Notes under the pieces: generated by a model
What the model saw: only the letters and a program-made list of their open reading frames with translations
Databases searched by the model: none
What the model was told of the DNA's origin: nothing
Part shown: positions 34,483-48,100 of the stretch, piece after piece
How positions within the stretch are numbered: position 1 is the first letter of the stretch
Layout: each line of letters starts with the position of its first letter
Assembly: GCA_028015205.1 (NCBI GenBank)
Contig: CM051511.1
Location: 33,720,001 to 33,784,000 of the forward strand
Direction of reading: 5' to 3'
Length of the DNA stretch: 64,000 bases
Source: Mytilisepta virgata
Lineage: Eukaryota > Mollusca > Bivalvia > Mytilida > Mytilidae
Program-made: the position numbers and the translations under genes

Positions 34483-35366
34483 AACTCACCTTGCCGAAAA
34501 GGCTATGTGAGCTATTGCCATCACTTGGCGTCTGTCGTCCGTCGTCGTCCGTTATCGTCGTCGTATAGAGATCTCTCCTATGAAACCACTTGGTCGATTA
34601 GAACAAAACTTGGCAACAATGGTCCTTAGCGGGTCTCCTTTTAGAATTATATCCAATGATCCCGCCCGCCATTTAAAATAACCTCCAGAGCCGAACATAG
34701 TTTAACACAGAACCCTATTAGAAATTTACTTAAAAATCTTCTTGTCGGAAACCAATTAGCGAATTGGAACAAAACTTTGCAGCCATAGTCCTTAGTAAGT
34801 CCCCTTTCAGAATATCCAATGATCTTGCCCGGCAACCAAGACGGTCGCCAGAGCCAAACATAGTTTAACATAGGACCCTATGGGAAATTTACTCAAAGAT
34901 CTTGTCTAAATCCAATGGGCCAATTGAAACAAAATTTGACAGCCATAATCCTTAGGTGGTCCTATATCCGATGACCCCGCATTCCCTCTATCCAAGACGG
35001 CCAACATTGCTGAACATAGCTTAACAAAGAACCCTATTGGTAATTGACTTAAATATTTTCTTGTCTGAAACTACAATGCAATTGAAATAAAACTTTGCTG
35101 CAATGGTCCTTAGTTGGTGCTTTTTCAGAATTGTATCTGATGATCCTGCCAGCTATCTAGAATGGCCACCCAAACCAAACATATTTTAACATAGGACCTT
35201 CCTGGAAAGTTCACTGAAAGATCGTCTCTTTTGAAACCAGTGAACAATTTCGCAAAACCGGTCAGCCAATTGGAATTTGACAGCAATGTTCCAGACTGCC
35301 CGTCAAGCATTTTACTCTACACATGAATTCCAGGTAAGCGATACAGGCTCCTGGTAGCCTCTTGTT
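34483..35366 (+). mobile_element. Non-coding element with four ~160-bp tandem units and end hairpins
   Basis: The left end is 'aactcaccttgccgaaaaggc' and the right end 'aggctcctggtagcctcttg'. Between them 'tccttag' phrases recur at 34621, 34788, 34947 and 35105. The layout and end words match the element at 36169-37122. A CGTCGTC-rich block follows the left end. No protein is encoded. Confidence 0.6.
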
Positions 35367-35464
35367 TGTTATTAGTTTGGTTTTCAAAAGTTTGTATGAA
35401 AACAATTGATGATTCCTAAATCGACGAAATGCAATAAAAATTGGTAACATCCTGGGACCTGTTG

Positions 35465-35582
35465 TTTAACTTATTTAACCCAAGGTTAAATTAAACTGAG
35501 GGTTAAATCATATAGAAAAGCATTTCGTTGAACAAGTGATTAAATTTAACCCTCGGTTAAATGAGTTCAATAACCGTGCCCT
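35465..35582. repeat. Short palindromic MITE-like repeat
   Basis: 'ttatttaacccaaggttaaat' and its inverse near 35540-35567 form an imperfect inverted repeat of about 28 bp around a ~50-bp centre. The rest of 35367-36168 shows nothing recognisable. Confidence 0.5.
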
Positions 35583-36168
35583 GGACGTTATAAAGCTTTT
35601 ACATTTGACAGAGAATAGCACATAACTTCAACCATTTTCCATTCTTCCACCAATACTGAACTGGATATTAAAACATAACATGGATACTTTGGAATTCGCC
35701 TTTATCAAAAAGGCTAGAATGGACAGAGACTGTCCTTTTCATTTCACAGAGATGGTTTAATATAGATTAACTATTACAGCTATACTGTGCGACCAACGTA
35801 GCTTACATATTTACTGGTATCATTTCAGACATTTGCTTGAGGTTAAATTAAGGATGTTTGCTGGTCATATTTTTGAATTTTTGTCAGATGTTCGGAATCA
35901 TCTGGTTTTATCCATTTGAATTCCATTAATTTGTTTTTCCGCTTAGTCCCATTTTTCTTTTCATAAATCTTTTACATGCAGAATAAGCCATTTGTAAAAA
36001 TCTTATAAAATCCTTAGTATCATATAATGGTTTGAGAAATAAAACTTGTCAATGATAAAGCTATATAAAATCAAGAGAGCATATTTTTCCTGCCAAGTTT
36101 TCGATGGCTTATACCTCGAAAACAAGCACACAGATCTATATTTTTTTTGCTCTTTTAGTTCCTTTATT

Positions 36169-37122
36169 AGCTCACCTGGCCCAAAGGGCCATATAAGCTT
36201 ATGCCATCACTTGGCGTCTGTCGTTGTCTGTCGTCGTAAAATATTTCAAGAATCTTCTCTGAAACTACTGGGCAAAATACCTTCAAACTTTAACTGAATG
36301 TTCCTTAGGGTATCTAGTTTATAAATTGTATCTGAAGTATTGGTCTATCAACAAACATGGCCTCTGTTGCTAAAATTAGAACATAGGGGTCAAATGCAGT
36401 TTTGGGCTTATATCTCAAAAACCAAAGCATTTAGAGCAAAACTGACATGGGGTAACAATGTTCAACAGGTCTACCAGCCATGAAATTTCCAGATGAATCG
36501 GACAACCCTTTGTTGGATTATTACCCCTGAATTGTTAATTTTAAGGAAAAATTTTGCACTTTTTAGGTTGTTATCTTGAATATAATAATAAAGACAAACT
36601 GTAAACAACAAAAATGTTCATCATAGTAAGATCTACAAATAAGTCAACATGACCAAAATCGTCAATTGACCCCTTATAGGAGTTTTTGCCCTTAAAGATT
36701 ATTTACATGTAAACAGAAAATAATGGTCTAACATTGTCACAGATGTTTAGGGCGTTACTTGAAATAAACTAAATGGTAGCAGTACAAGTAAAATGGAGCG
36801 TCAAGGGTCAAGGTCATTGAAAAATTCCATAGCAGCCGATGAAAAAGTCCCCAGCAACAGATGAAAAAGTCCCTAGCAACTATAAATATTTGGGTTAAGG
36901 ACTTTATAACTTATCTGTACAAGTCAAAATTGAAGGACAAAAGTCAATGCCATTGAAAAAGTCCATAGCAACCAATGAAAAAGTCCCTATCAACCATATC
37001 TATTTGGATTCAAGATTCTATATTTTAGCTGTACAGGTCAATATTAAGGAGAAAATTGTGACGGTATACATTAAATAGCAAAGATAACAGGTGAGCGCTT
37101 CAGGCTCTTGGGAGCCTCTTGT
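36169..37122 (+). mobile_element. Non-coding element bounded by AGCTCACCTG and CAGGTGAGC
   Basis: The ends make a short terminal inverted repeat. Each end has its own small hairpin: 'ggcccaaagggcc' on the left and 'aggctcttgggagcct' on the right. The interior has a 'gtctgtcgt' block and repeats such as 'aaaagtccctagcaac'. It is non-autonomous, and the class is not known. Confidence 0.6.
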
Positions 37123-38396
37123 TAATGCATTATTAATCTTTATCAGTGTTCTGAAAAGTTTGTTATTTTGAAACTCAGCATCGAACAACCTTAATTAGAA
37201 TCCCAAGTGATTAATACGAAGAAGATGAATATACATCCGCAATCACGAATCATCATGTGACTGAAATGGTTCCACACGTGTACCTTATACGACATGTACG
37301 TACGACCAGTGTGTAGAAGACATGGACGATTGACATATAGATCAGACGTTTATTGGAGTGCAGAACTTGTACCTTGTTCCAGTTTCCGATTCTGACCACA
37401 AAAATTCTGAAACCCGCATTCATCAAATTCCAACATAAATCAACTGAACGTCTTCCGAGACAGTACAGATCCACAATTCGAACTAGAGTTTTAAATGCTG
37501 TGGAATGAGTAGGCAATACTAATGTTTAATAGTTATAAACTATGACACTGAATTTTTAGGAATCCCTACAGAAACTTAACAAAAAAGCCAGAAAAAAGAT
37601 TCTTATTACTATTGTTCATTTTCAAAAAACACTTAGCAATACGTACAAAGGTCTCGTATCTAATTGAAAGTTCAAGAAGGAAGCAACAATTATATACGCA
37701 CTATCGAATTATGTCTCATTTGTTATTAAACGTATTATGCGTAGTCGCATCAACAAATTTTAGAGAATTGCATTCTAATAAATCAAAAATATTCTGTCAT
37801 AATTTTACAAAAAAATATCTATGCAAGTTATTGTGGCATAACAAAAATATGGATATGCTGAAAAATATTTTGAATAAAGATTCATACAAGGAAACTATCA
37901 GGAACTGAAAACATAGAATCTGAATACCAGGAGAAACCGCAACTATATGCAATAGTGTGAGGAGACAAAACACAACATTTAAAAATGATTAACAGTTATT
38001 CCGAATTCTGAACTTTTCTACGTAGAATAACGAAACAAATTCCAACACGAAAAGAGTAATTATTGTTTAGATACCCTTTATTGGAATTCTCATTTCGTAT
38101 GCATTTGCATATAGCATAAACTGGACTTAGAGTATTCCATCATACCGGGATAGAATTAACGAATCAGTACAAATGAGGAAAAGAGATACTGAAATATCTA
38201 GATGTCCAAACATATAGCGTTAAAAGTAATTTCACCTATATGCAGAGTATGACTAAAGTTGGTCGAGTTATTTGCTTTTCGCAAACCTGGTTTTTCGTTT
38301 TTTTTCTCCAGATTAACGATTATTGATTCACCCTTTAGAATTTTCCCAGCAGGTATTCTCACTGACACAATCCATCATCAATTCTTTCATCACTGC
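37123..38396. other. Spacer downstream of the EGF-Hint gene
   Basis: Frames at 37253-37516 (minus) and 37612-37908 (plus) lack domains. No gene is claimed. Confidence 0.4.
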
Positions 38397-38402
38397 TTTA
38401 TT
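38397..38402 (-). terminator. Candidate polyadenylation signal for the EGF-Hint gene
   Basis: AATAAA on the minus strand lies about 94 bp after the stop codon at 38496-38498. A closer copy at 38480-38485 is only ~11 bp past the stop. Confidence 0.4.
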
Positions 38403-38495
38403 TAAATAAAATACTTTAATAATTGTTATTAATTGTTTTTGTCAATGACAACAAGAAAATATTTTAAAGACTAAAGTGTTTTATTTGAGGCTGTT

Positions 38496-39145
38496 CTAGA
38501 AGGTAAGATATTCGCAATATTCTTCCTGAAACATGTAGCATCGTAAATTAGCGAACATGAAAAATCCCTTAAGTGACCAGTGTGCCCCGCTTTCCTCAGG
38601 TTCATACGGCTCATCTCCCCATAACCAAGTGCCCAGCTTGTACGCAAGTCGCCAAGGTCCGAACAAGAAGTGAACTAAATCTTGATCCTCATAGGTTGCA
38701 TACGAAGATGCTAAGTGATTGTCAACAATAAGATTTCCCGATTCCGTCAATGGTGCATACATACCAGTCTTTATTTTCACATCAATTCGTACTACCCTTG
38801 AAGCAGAAATTACTCCATTGTGCTGGTCGTACAATTGTAGATAGTCTCCAACATTTACTCTTCCTGCAGCTTTCACTTTGAACGTGTCGTACGGAGCTTT
38901 TCCGACGAAAATTAAATGCTCAAGACTAATGTCGATGCGAAGTCCAGTTTCGGTATAGATAAGTCGGTATTTTAATTTCCTCTGCTTGTCGTTATGCATC
39001 AAGAGAATGACTTTAGTTTTAATCAGATTGCCATTTTTACCAACAGCAAGAACCTCGTCTCCGACTCTTAGATTCTGCATCTGTTTGGAAGTGTTATTGA
39101 TTCCCACTACTACGGAATTTGGTGGAAAACATCCTCCTTGGGCGG
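38496..39145 (-). CDS. Exon 9: hedgehog-type Hint (autoprocessing) domain and tail
   Basis: The acceptor is 'tttgtttag' at 39146-39148 and the stop is TAG at 38496-38498. The domain opens GGCFPPNS with Cys382 as nucleophile. It continues with 'LRVGDEVLAV', 'SLEHLIF' (Ser450, His453) and 'GMYAPLTESGNLIVDNHLAS'. Counted from the Cys, these fall exactly where Drosophila Hedgehog has Thr326 (+68), His329 (+71) and Cys400 (+142); position +45 (Asp303) is His427 here. A hydrophobic 'HFLFGPWRLAYKLGTWLW' segment follows, where Hedgehog has its sterol-recognition region. The tail to residue 592 is short. Confidence 0.93.
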
Positions 39146-42100
39146 CTAAACAAAATATAAATATGATGTAATGAAACTGGCTATGATACAAATTAACTGC
39201 TGTCCAGAAGACTCCAGAGATAGGATGTATTGTAATTTGAGTAAGTAATTTGAATTGTTTTATCACTTAGCTGACAGACAAAATTAGCACAATCGTAACT
39301 AAAACAATTGAATTTGCCTCAATCGAGTTTTATAAGTTAGAAACAAAATCTGTAATATTCAGTGTAAAAGGGAAATAAATCTTCTCCCCGATTTTCTCAC
39401 ATATGGTATTACAACTAAGGGTTGCACCAAATATGAACAAAGTGAATATGAACATATTTGAAAGAACATGTTTTACAGATTTTCGGATAGGTTTAAGTAA
39501 AGTCAAGAAATACCAATTAAAAACTAAAAACATAATTATGAACAACATGGACCCCACCAAAAAACCTGGGACACCCGCCATGCTTCCCATGTCAAATCCG
39601 GTATGAGGAAGGGATAACATCAATAGAACAGGTCCATTTTCATTTGGGAAACGGTTTTTTCATACCTGTCAACCAAGTCATGATGACGTCCATAAAACTT
39701 TACTAGAGATGACTCCAAATTAGGAGCAACATACCTTAAGATGGTTATTAACCATTGTAAAGTGAATATACATTTCTTTATAAATTTCTCCATGCTAAAT
39801 CTTATTTAAAATATTAAAATATAACGTTTACAAAAAATATACATCTTGGACGAATTAAAACTATTAACAATTGTTTGTTCTGCCAAAAAGTGTTTACAAT
39901 ATGATTAAAATCTATTATACGAATCAAGATTTATAGACTGTACACTAAAAATAAAAATACAAATAAATACAAATGTTTCAAGAATAAAGTTTGAAATGTT
40001 TCATCTAAGGCATTTTTCTATGTCAGCTTTTAATCTGCTGTTCTAGTATGCATTTATCAAATTAGTGAACAGTTCATGTCCATAATAATGTAATAGTGAA
40101 TTGTATGGTTACAATGTATTTTTCTGATTACGCACAGCTTTTTTATGTTTTAGCAGAATAAATTATTAAATTATCCATTATCATAAAACCATAATATAGA
40201 AAATATCTTGATAGATCTTTTAAATATTGGCAAGAGAATGCCGAAACGACAAATCAGAACATGGGCAAGATCGAAATTCATAATCAAACCATGATACAGA
40301 AAGATAACAAAAGAAATACAAAACTTTAATCAGTAAACTGATACGAACAAAACAGTATAAATACTAAAACACTTGCACAAAACAGGGAGTGAAAAACCGA
40401 TCCTTTGATGACATTTGTATCCGGATTGGAACCTTATTATTAAATCAAGAGAAATGTGGTACGCAGATAAATTACATATTGAAAAGGTAATGTGTTATGA
40501 ATATTATTTTAGTGAAAAAATTGATCGTAATTCACGTACACACCCTGCAATTTAAAAGGTTCGAGTACCATTAAAAAACTCACGATACGATTCGCATCAT
40601 GGCACTTGCGATCTCAAACCCATATATAACACGATGCATTGATTATTATTCCGTCGCCAACTCGGCTCTCAATCCGTCTGTAACACCCTTGTGAACACTC
40701 TAGACTCAACATCCTTCAAGGAATTTTGACAAAACTTGGCACATACCTAGTTCTTATGAATATATAGAAGACTATTGATTTCCAAGGTAATATGTTAAAG
40801 GTCAAGGTCACAGTGGAACTTGTAAATTCTTTACACTTTGGGGAACACTCTAGACTAAACATCCTTATATGGATTTTGACTAAACTTGGTAGATTCTTAA
40901 ATCCAACTATGACCACTTATTTACATTTGTAAGAAAATCTGGAGTGCTATTGATTTTCATGGTTAAAGGCCAAGTTTACATGGTCACAATTGTTCGTAAC
41001 ATCATTGTGAACACTCTAGAATCAACAGTCTTCACTGGATTTATACCTAACTTTATACAAAGATTAAATTTATCAAGATCTAAAAGCTTAAAAATTTTAA
41101 TGGGAAATGACAAGAAAATACTTATACATGTACTAATTCCAGGGTCAAATTTTTCACGGTGAGGGGTTGCCACGCTTTGCATTGCCCTTGTTTACTTGTG
41201 AATAACTTAATACTTACTTTAAAATTAGCAAATACGCTTTTAATTTGAATATCTACGATAGTTACAGTGTTTATTTCAGGTTTTCATGTTGGATGGTAGA
41301 TATTCGTTTGTTTCGTGCAAATTGTTTAAACTGCAACCTGCCGGTCTAACGCATGTCATATTTTATTTTTCGTTCATCGAGATTGACACCTTTTTTACAC
41401 TTACCAACTAGTATTCATATCCACCTGTACAAACCTTCATGTAATAGTGAATTCAGTTGAAAACTGAAGCACCCTAACAGAGCAGTCAAAATTTTCCTTG
41501 AGTATTTCAGTGACTTTGAAATGATTTTCCTCCGTAAAGTTACATTTTCTGATCTTTTAATACATATGATATTTATACAAAAAATACATTATCTTATTTA
41601 TTCCACATTATGAACTATACAAAATAGTTGAAAAAGTTTTTTTTGCCTGGGGGGGTTAGTCTACACTTGTAGATCAAATATTTCACGGATTAAATGGATT
41701 AAGTAATGAAAAAATTTTGTATCGGTAGATATGAAATTTAACGGACCTAAAACATTAATATTGACCTTCGCCTTTGTCAATTTTAATTTTGTTTATCTAT
41801 ATATCAAAACTCAAATTGACCTTTCCAAAAGACTGTATTTGCATAATATATACAAATTATTTCTTATTTTTGTACAAGATCTTATTTTGTTTGGTTTTTA
41901 AAAACCGTGTTATGTACAGTGTCATACACAAATTATGAGACAAATAACCTATCAATTATCAAAGATTGGGCTACAAAACGACGATACTATGATACCATGT
42001 CCGATACGTAATGAAACGTTATACAATACCATATACTACATTATAAACCTTGCCACAAAAAATAAGTTTACGAAACAGAAACGATGATTTGCTTTACTTG

Positions 42101-45100
42101 CATGAACAAGGAACGAATGCTAAATTAACGACAAAAGAAAAATTATTAATGATGAACGAACGTTGAATGAAGGATGATCGAACGATGTACGAGCGATAAA
42201 TGTCGATTCTTGCGTACATACACTTTGCCAGATGTAACTGACAAATCTCCCAATATATCGGACATTATATTAGTAAAGGGAAGGGAAAGTAAAAAAAACG
42301 AGAATGATTTTGCTACGTCTTAAATTTAACATATGATACATAACCAAAAACTCACCATGCTCTGCATCAATAGGCTTTACATATGTACCATCAATTAGTA
42401 AAAGCTTATCTATCTTATTTTGATGTGAATTATGTATTAATGATTCTATAAAAGAGATGTCTTTATGTCCTGGTATATTGCACACAACACCACTCTTGGT
42501 GAAAGGATAAATTGCACACATGTTACTTGGACAGATGTTAATCTTACATGGATAAAATGATACATCAATATCTACAAAAAAGAAAAAAAATACATGCCAA
42601 TGTAAAAGAAGTAAAGAATTCTGATAACATTAAGACACTGAAAAAGTCAATGTACTCGATAGATCCTGTTCAAAAAAGCTTGGAAGGATTCGAAAAAAGG
42701 CAGCTATAACCTTAATCACCAACGCGATCTTCATACTGTATGTGTGTATAATGCTAGGTAGGAGGGAAAACGTTGCAATTCATGAACTGAAACTCCAGAC
42801 TTCAGCTTTTTGGAAATTTCTCAGTTGTAAGCGCAGTAATCTCAGGTTTTCAATTTTGCACTTAACTTTCTAAGCAGTAACATAACATGTGTCATATGTT
42901 AGAAATTGATTCGTTTTTTTCGTGTATTTGATAGATATTGACATCCCCCAAGAGAATTAAAACCAGTCTAATTAATCTTCCAGACAAATCTATGTTCAGG
43001 CCTTGTTGATATCACCACTCCAAAAGATTAATGGTTATCTATTCTATTAATAAGATTATATAATTTATGTTTACACCTAATCGTATTTTATAAGATTGAA
43101 ATGTGAAGAGTGACATTAATGGAGCCGCACAGGTATTTTCTTAACATCGCACCATATGTCACGACCAATTTGTCATCCAAGTGTACATTGCTAGTAATTT
43201 AATCTTTCGTTTTGAGTGCTATTTTTATGATTTTTGCCTGTTCTTTTAATGGTTTTAATTGTATCTTTTTGGTGTTTGTTTTATTTGAGGGTTTGGTTGT
43301 ATCTTTGTAGTACCTGTTCTTTTTGTGGTTTTGTTTATATTGTTTGTGATTGTGATTGACATTTTACGATGCTAGTTCTTTTGGTAATGTTGTTATATCT
43401 TTGTGGTGCTTGTCCTTTTTGTGGTTTTGATTGTATTTGTGTTGTGCTTCTTCGTCTGTGCTTTTGATTGTATCTATGTGGTACTTGTTCTTTTATACTG
43501 TATCTTTGTGGTGCTTGTTATTTTTTGATTTGGATGGTGTCTTTGTAGTGCATGTCTTTTTAAAGTTTTGATTGTATCTTAGCTGTGTATTTTCTTATGT
43601 GGTGTTTGATTATATATTTATTCACGTGTTCATTTTGTTGTTTGGATTGCATCTTCGTGGTGCTTGCTGTTATTGTAGTATCTTATTGCGTCTTTGTGGT
43701 GCTTGTTCTTTTTTATTGTATTTTTGTGGTGCTTGTTATTTTTGCTAATTCTTTGGTTTATGTCTTGAATTTTTATCGATATGGTCTTTCAGTTGCATCT
43801 TGACCGGGCTAATTGTCAGCATTACTGTTCTCCAAATTCTGTATTTTATTTGTTTTTTATTATCTCATGGACTTTCGTGTGTATATTATTGCTTTTAATA
43901 CACACTTTTGATTTTAAATGGTCATTTTGGTTTTGTTTAATAATTTTTAGGTCTTTCCACTTTTCGTGGAAAGACCTTTTGTTTTTCTTCTGATTATTTT
44001 TTTTTCTTCTGCCGTCTGAGATGCTTTTTTGTCTTACAACATATCAAATGGATTTTTGGCCAATGATGGGGTTTCAAAACTCACCCTGTGTGACCGGACA
44101 CATATTCTTATAGGAGTTATCTCCCCGCGTCCCCTTTTTCTTGTTATCGCTATATCTCTAAAACCGTAAAAGATATCGACCCAAAATCTTTTGCAATGTC
44201 TTCAGTGTATCTGTGTGCAACTTTGTTCCATTGGTCGGAAAGGATCTGACGACATTTCATAGGAGTTATTTCCCTTCAAACGACTTTCACTTTTGGTGTA
44301 TCATACAAATTGTTATTTAGAGTTGAGATATCAACATGAAACTTTGTATTTAGGGTCCATGACCCCTAACAAGTAAATTGAGGTCAAGGTCAAAGGTCAA
44401 GGTCAAGTTCTAAATTTTGTCTTTTGCTTGTTATCGCTTCTCCTCTGAAACGGTAAAAGATAGCTGATAAATGTAATGGAGAAAATGTTAAGGACGTTGA
44501 GACCTAGCTTTGTTACATTTGCATAAAAGTTGTATGACCTCATTTTATAGGCGTAATTGCCGTTAGAACGTTTAAATTTGCGGTTTTTCGTTTATTTCTC
44601 AACAATGGTACATGATAAAGGCATGGGGTCTTTTGTTTTGACATCAAGGATTGATAACCTTCAAATTGGCATCAAGGTCAAAGGTCAAGGTCAAGTTCTA
44701 AATTTTGACTTTTGCTTTTTATTGCTTCTCCTCTGAAACGGTAAAAGATAGCTGATAAAATGTAATGGAGAAAATGTTAAGGACGTTGAGACCTAGCTTT
44801 GTTACATTTGCATAAAAGTTGTATGACGTCATTTTATAGGCGTAATTGCCCCCAGAACGTTTAAATTTTCGGTTTTTCGTTTATTTCTCAACAATGGTAC
44901 ATGATAAAGGCATGGAGTCTTTTGTTCTGACATCAAAAATTGATAACCTTCAAATTGGCATCAAGGTCAAAGGTCAAGATCAAGTTCTAAATTTTGACTT
45001 TTGCTTGTTATCGCTTCTCCTCTGAAACAGTAAAAGATAGCTGATAAAATGTAAAGGAGAAAATGTTAAGGACGTTGAGTCCTAGCTTTGTTACATTTGA

Positions 45101-48100
45101 GAAAAAGTTGTATGACGTCATTTTATAGGCATAATTTCCCCTAGAACGTTTAAATTTTCGTTTTTCGTTTATTTCTCAACAATGGTACATGATAAAGGCA
45201 TGGGGTCTTTTGTTTTAACATCAGGGATTGATAACCTTCAAATTGGCATCAAGGTCAAAGGTCAAGGTCAAGTTCTATTATTTGACATTTGCTTGTTATC
45301 ACTACTCCTCTGAAATGGTTGTAGATAGCCAAGGAAATGTAATGGTGGAAATGTTTAGGACATTGATGCGCAACTTTGTTACATTTGAGTTAAAGTTGTA
45401 TGACGTCATCTTTTGAGAGTAATTGCGCCTAGAACGTTCAAACTTAAGGTTTTTCGTTTATAACTTGACAATGGTACATAATAATGGCATGGGGTCTTCT
45501 AAAATGACCTCAACAACCAATGACCTTGAAAAAGGTCACAAGGTCAAAGGTCAAGGTCATGACCTATATTACGTATTTTGCATTTTTTAACACTTTATAA
45601 GTTTTTTCAGATTTTTAAAGCAATTAAAGCTATTGAAAGCGTGAAATTCAGGCACTACTTTTGATGACGTCATTTCTGGCAACGTTATTATTTCTGTAGA
45701 GGTTTTTAGATGTTTTGGATATATTGGAATGTTAATTAATGTGACAATGTTACAACCCATGAAAACGTCTAGAATTGTCAATTTATAAGGTCACATTAAT
45801 GATGTTTTTTGATGTTTATAGTGCAAAACAGTATAATTCATCACAAACATTTAGTTAACCAGAAATAAACATTTTTCTTAGTTACTCAAACTAGCAGTCC
45901 ATATATTTTTTTAACAATTGTGAAATTACCTATCATATCAAACCAGAAGTGATATTTGTAATACGGGAAGTAGCATAATACCTCCCTTATTTCAGTACAT
46001 AGAACCATATATCTTTGAAATCACTGAAAGTTTAGCTATGCTCTAAAACCAACAATTACATTTTAAACCTCATTTTTTTTATCAACAAATCTGCAATTGA
46101 GGTGGAAAGACCTTCAATTGTTCTCTAAACAATTGGTTTTTAATTTTTCTTGATCTTCTGCAGCAACATACAAGATAACAATTTCGATCAAATCAAGCAT
46201 TTTAGTCTTGCAGTCAATTGAAAAAACTCAACAAAGGTAAATATTGAATAACTCATTCTTAAGTTTTATGAATTATGAATGAACTAACGTTGATTCATTA
46301 GTACCGAACATTTTATCTTGTGCTGATCTTATTTCGATTTTGGCTAAAAATTCAGAAATTTTAAAACAAACAGTCAAGAGAAATATGCAGCTCAGGCATT
46401 CAGTAATGTTGCTTTTATTCCCTGACGTTGTGCTTTTAAAATATATGTACTTGGACAGTAAATTTCTAAACATTTTAATTACTTACAATCCAGTTGGAAA
46501 CATTTCGCTCATATTCAGAACTAGAACAAAGGTATTATAAAATCCGTAAAAAGCGAGTATGCGGTCGACAGGAAGCAAGAAAGCACAAAATAGAAAGAGG
46601 ATAAAATGGGTAAATACAAAGATAAGTTTCATGGTATTATAGTTATCATATCAATCAAAGAGACATAGGATTGTACATGTACATGTAACACTTTCGATAA
46701 CTATTTTTTCAGGCAGACGTCGTGGCAAATGGATGCTTATCTATGCATTTCGCATCAAAAGTGACACATTTGGGATGAATGTGTCTATTGTCGGTCCGTA
46801 GAAGAATGTTTCTGGACTTTTCGATCTGGTAATATTACTTACTGTACGGATAGCATTCGGATAACACAGAATAACCACCTTCACAATGCTGTACTGCAAA
46901 AAGAAACATACTGACATGAATAAAAAATAAATTATATTGAAAGAAAATTTCGCTATGTTTTTGCATATGTTCAGTTATCCATCCTTACTCTATGTGTGAA
47001 TAAACAAAACACAAACACAACACAGCGTGACAACCAAACAAGTGACTATTTGTCTAGACTAATATAATGAAAAGGTTAAGCATATGTTTAAATTTGCAGA
47101 GTAAAAATCAAATGCTTTCATTGATCTCTGTTTAAATTTGAAGTAAATTGAGTAATCAGTTCTTCGAATATCCCTTGGTATTTCTTGATTTTACTTCTTA
47201 TACTATGCATAAGATTTTCACAAATGAAACACTATCTGAGGGAAAGATTTTACAACAGTTTCCGCAAAATTATTCTTCAACAAGTATCTTTCCTGTTATT
47301 AAAACTAATGGGTCTCCTTAAAAAACTCTGGTTGAGCGTAGGTGTTAAGAATACATGTTTTTCTTTCAATGAGAAATTTTCTGTGTAACTTCCAACGTGA
47401 ACAATTTGTGATTTTTCCTTCCTTTCAAATTACGCATGTAATAATCTATTGTCCCATTTTCCTTTTCCAGATGGTTCATTACTGCAAGATATTCTGTCCT
47501 ACATGTATATTATCCGTTATAGTTTTTAGTGGATAGCAGAGTTTTCGTTATAAAGGTATACTATCAAAGCAAATCTAGTAAAGCACTCATGTTGCAATAC
47601 ATGATTTTTTTGTTACAAACATAAAGGTATAACTTCTGCGGACTATATATTAGACTCTCTAAGTCATTGCCATTTTCTTCGATAAAAAGACAAACGTTAT
47701 TTCAACTGTACTTCATTTTGAGGTGATAAACATTAAGTTGAGATATTTAAAGTTAAAACAAACTCTTCATCTTCACATATTTTGATGTTACGCATTGAAG
47801 AACATTATGAAAACAAAGAAACAAAAAAAACGTACTGGTATCACACGTGTCGCCTGTCCATCCCATATCGCAGGAACATATGTCATGTGCACAAACACCG
47901 TGCTTACATGAAATTCCGTTGCAGTATTTTACTTCTGCAGTTTGGATTTCTAAACAGTAAAAGAAGGAAACTAATTCGTAAAAATCTGGTACTGTAAATA
48001 TGGAAATTATTGCGATGTTTTTATTATTGCGAAAATTGCGATCGGGTTGGGATCGCAATATTAAAAACTCGCATTTTTAATGCATATTTTCATGTCCGAT

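Larger units (their letters stand above)
39146..42355 (-). other. Intron 8, with retroelement fragment and ~160-bp repeats
   Basis: It holds a retroelement 3' fragment (39400-39765, minus) and a three-unit tandem repeat at 40660-41190. Elsewhere I see only AT-rich sequence. Flanking exons match directly in phase 1, so no further exon is needed. Confidence 0.7.

Noticed and set aside
37612..37908. 98-codon plus-strand frame
   Set aside because: It has no domain or neighbour, uses a non-ATG start, and is in an AT-rich spacer.
39330..39623. 97-codon minus-strand hydrophobic frame just upstream of the Hint exon
   Set aside because: It is in a dispersed retroelement fragment that also occurs at 54.6-55.1 kb, so it is not an exon of the gene.
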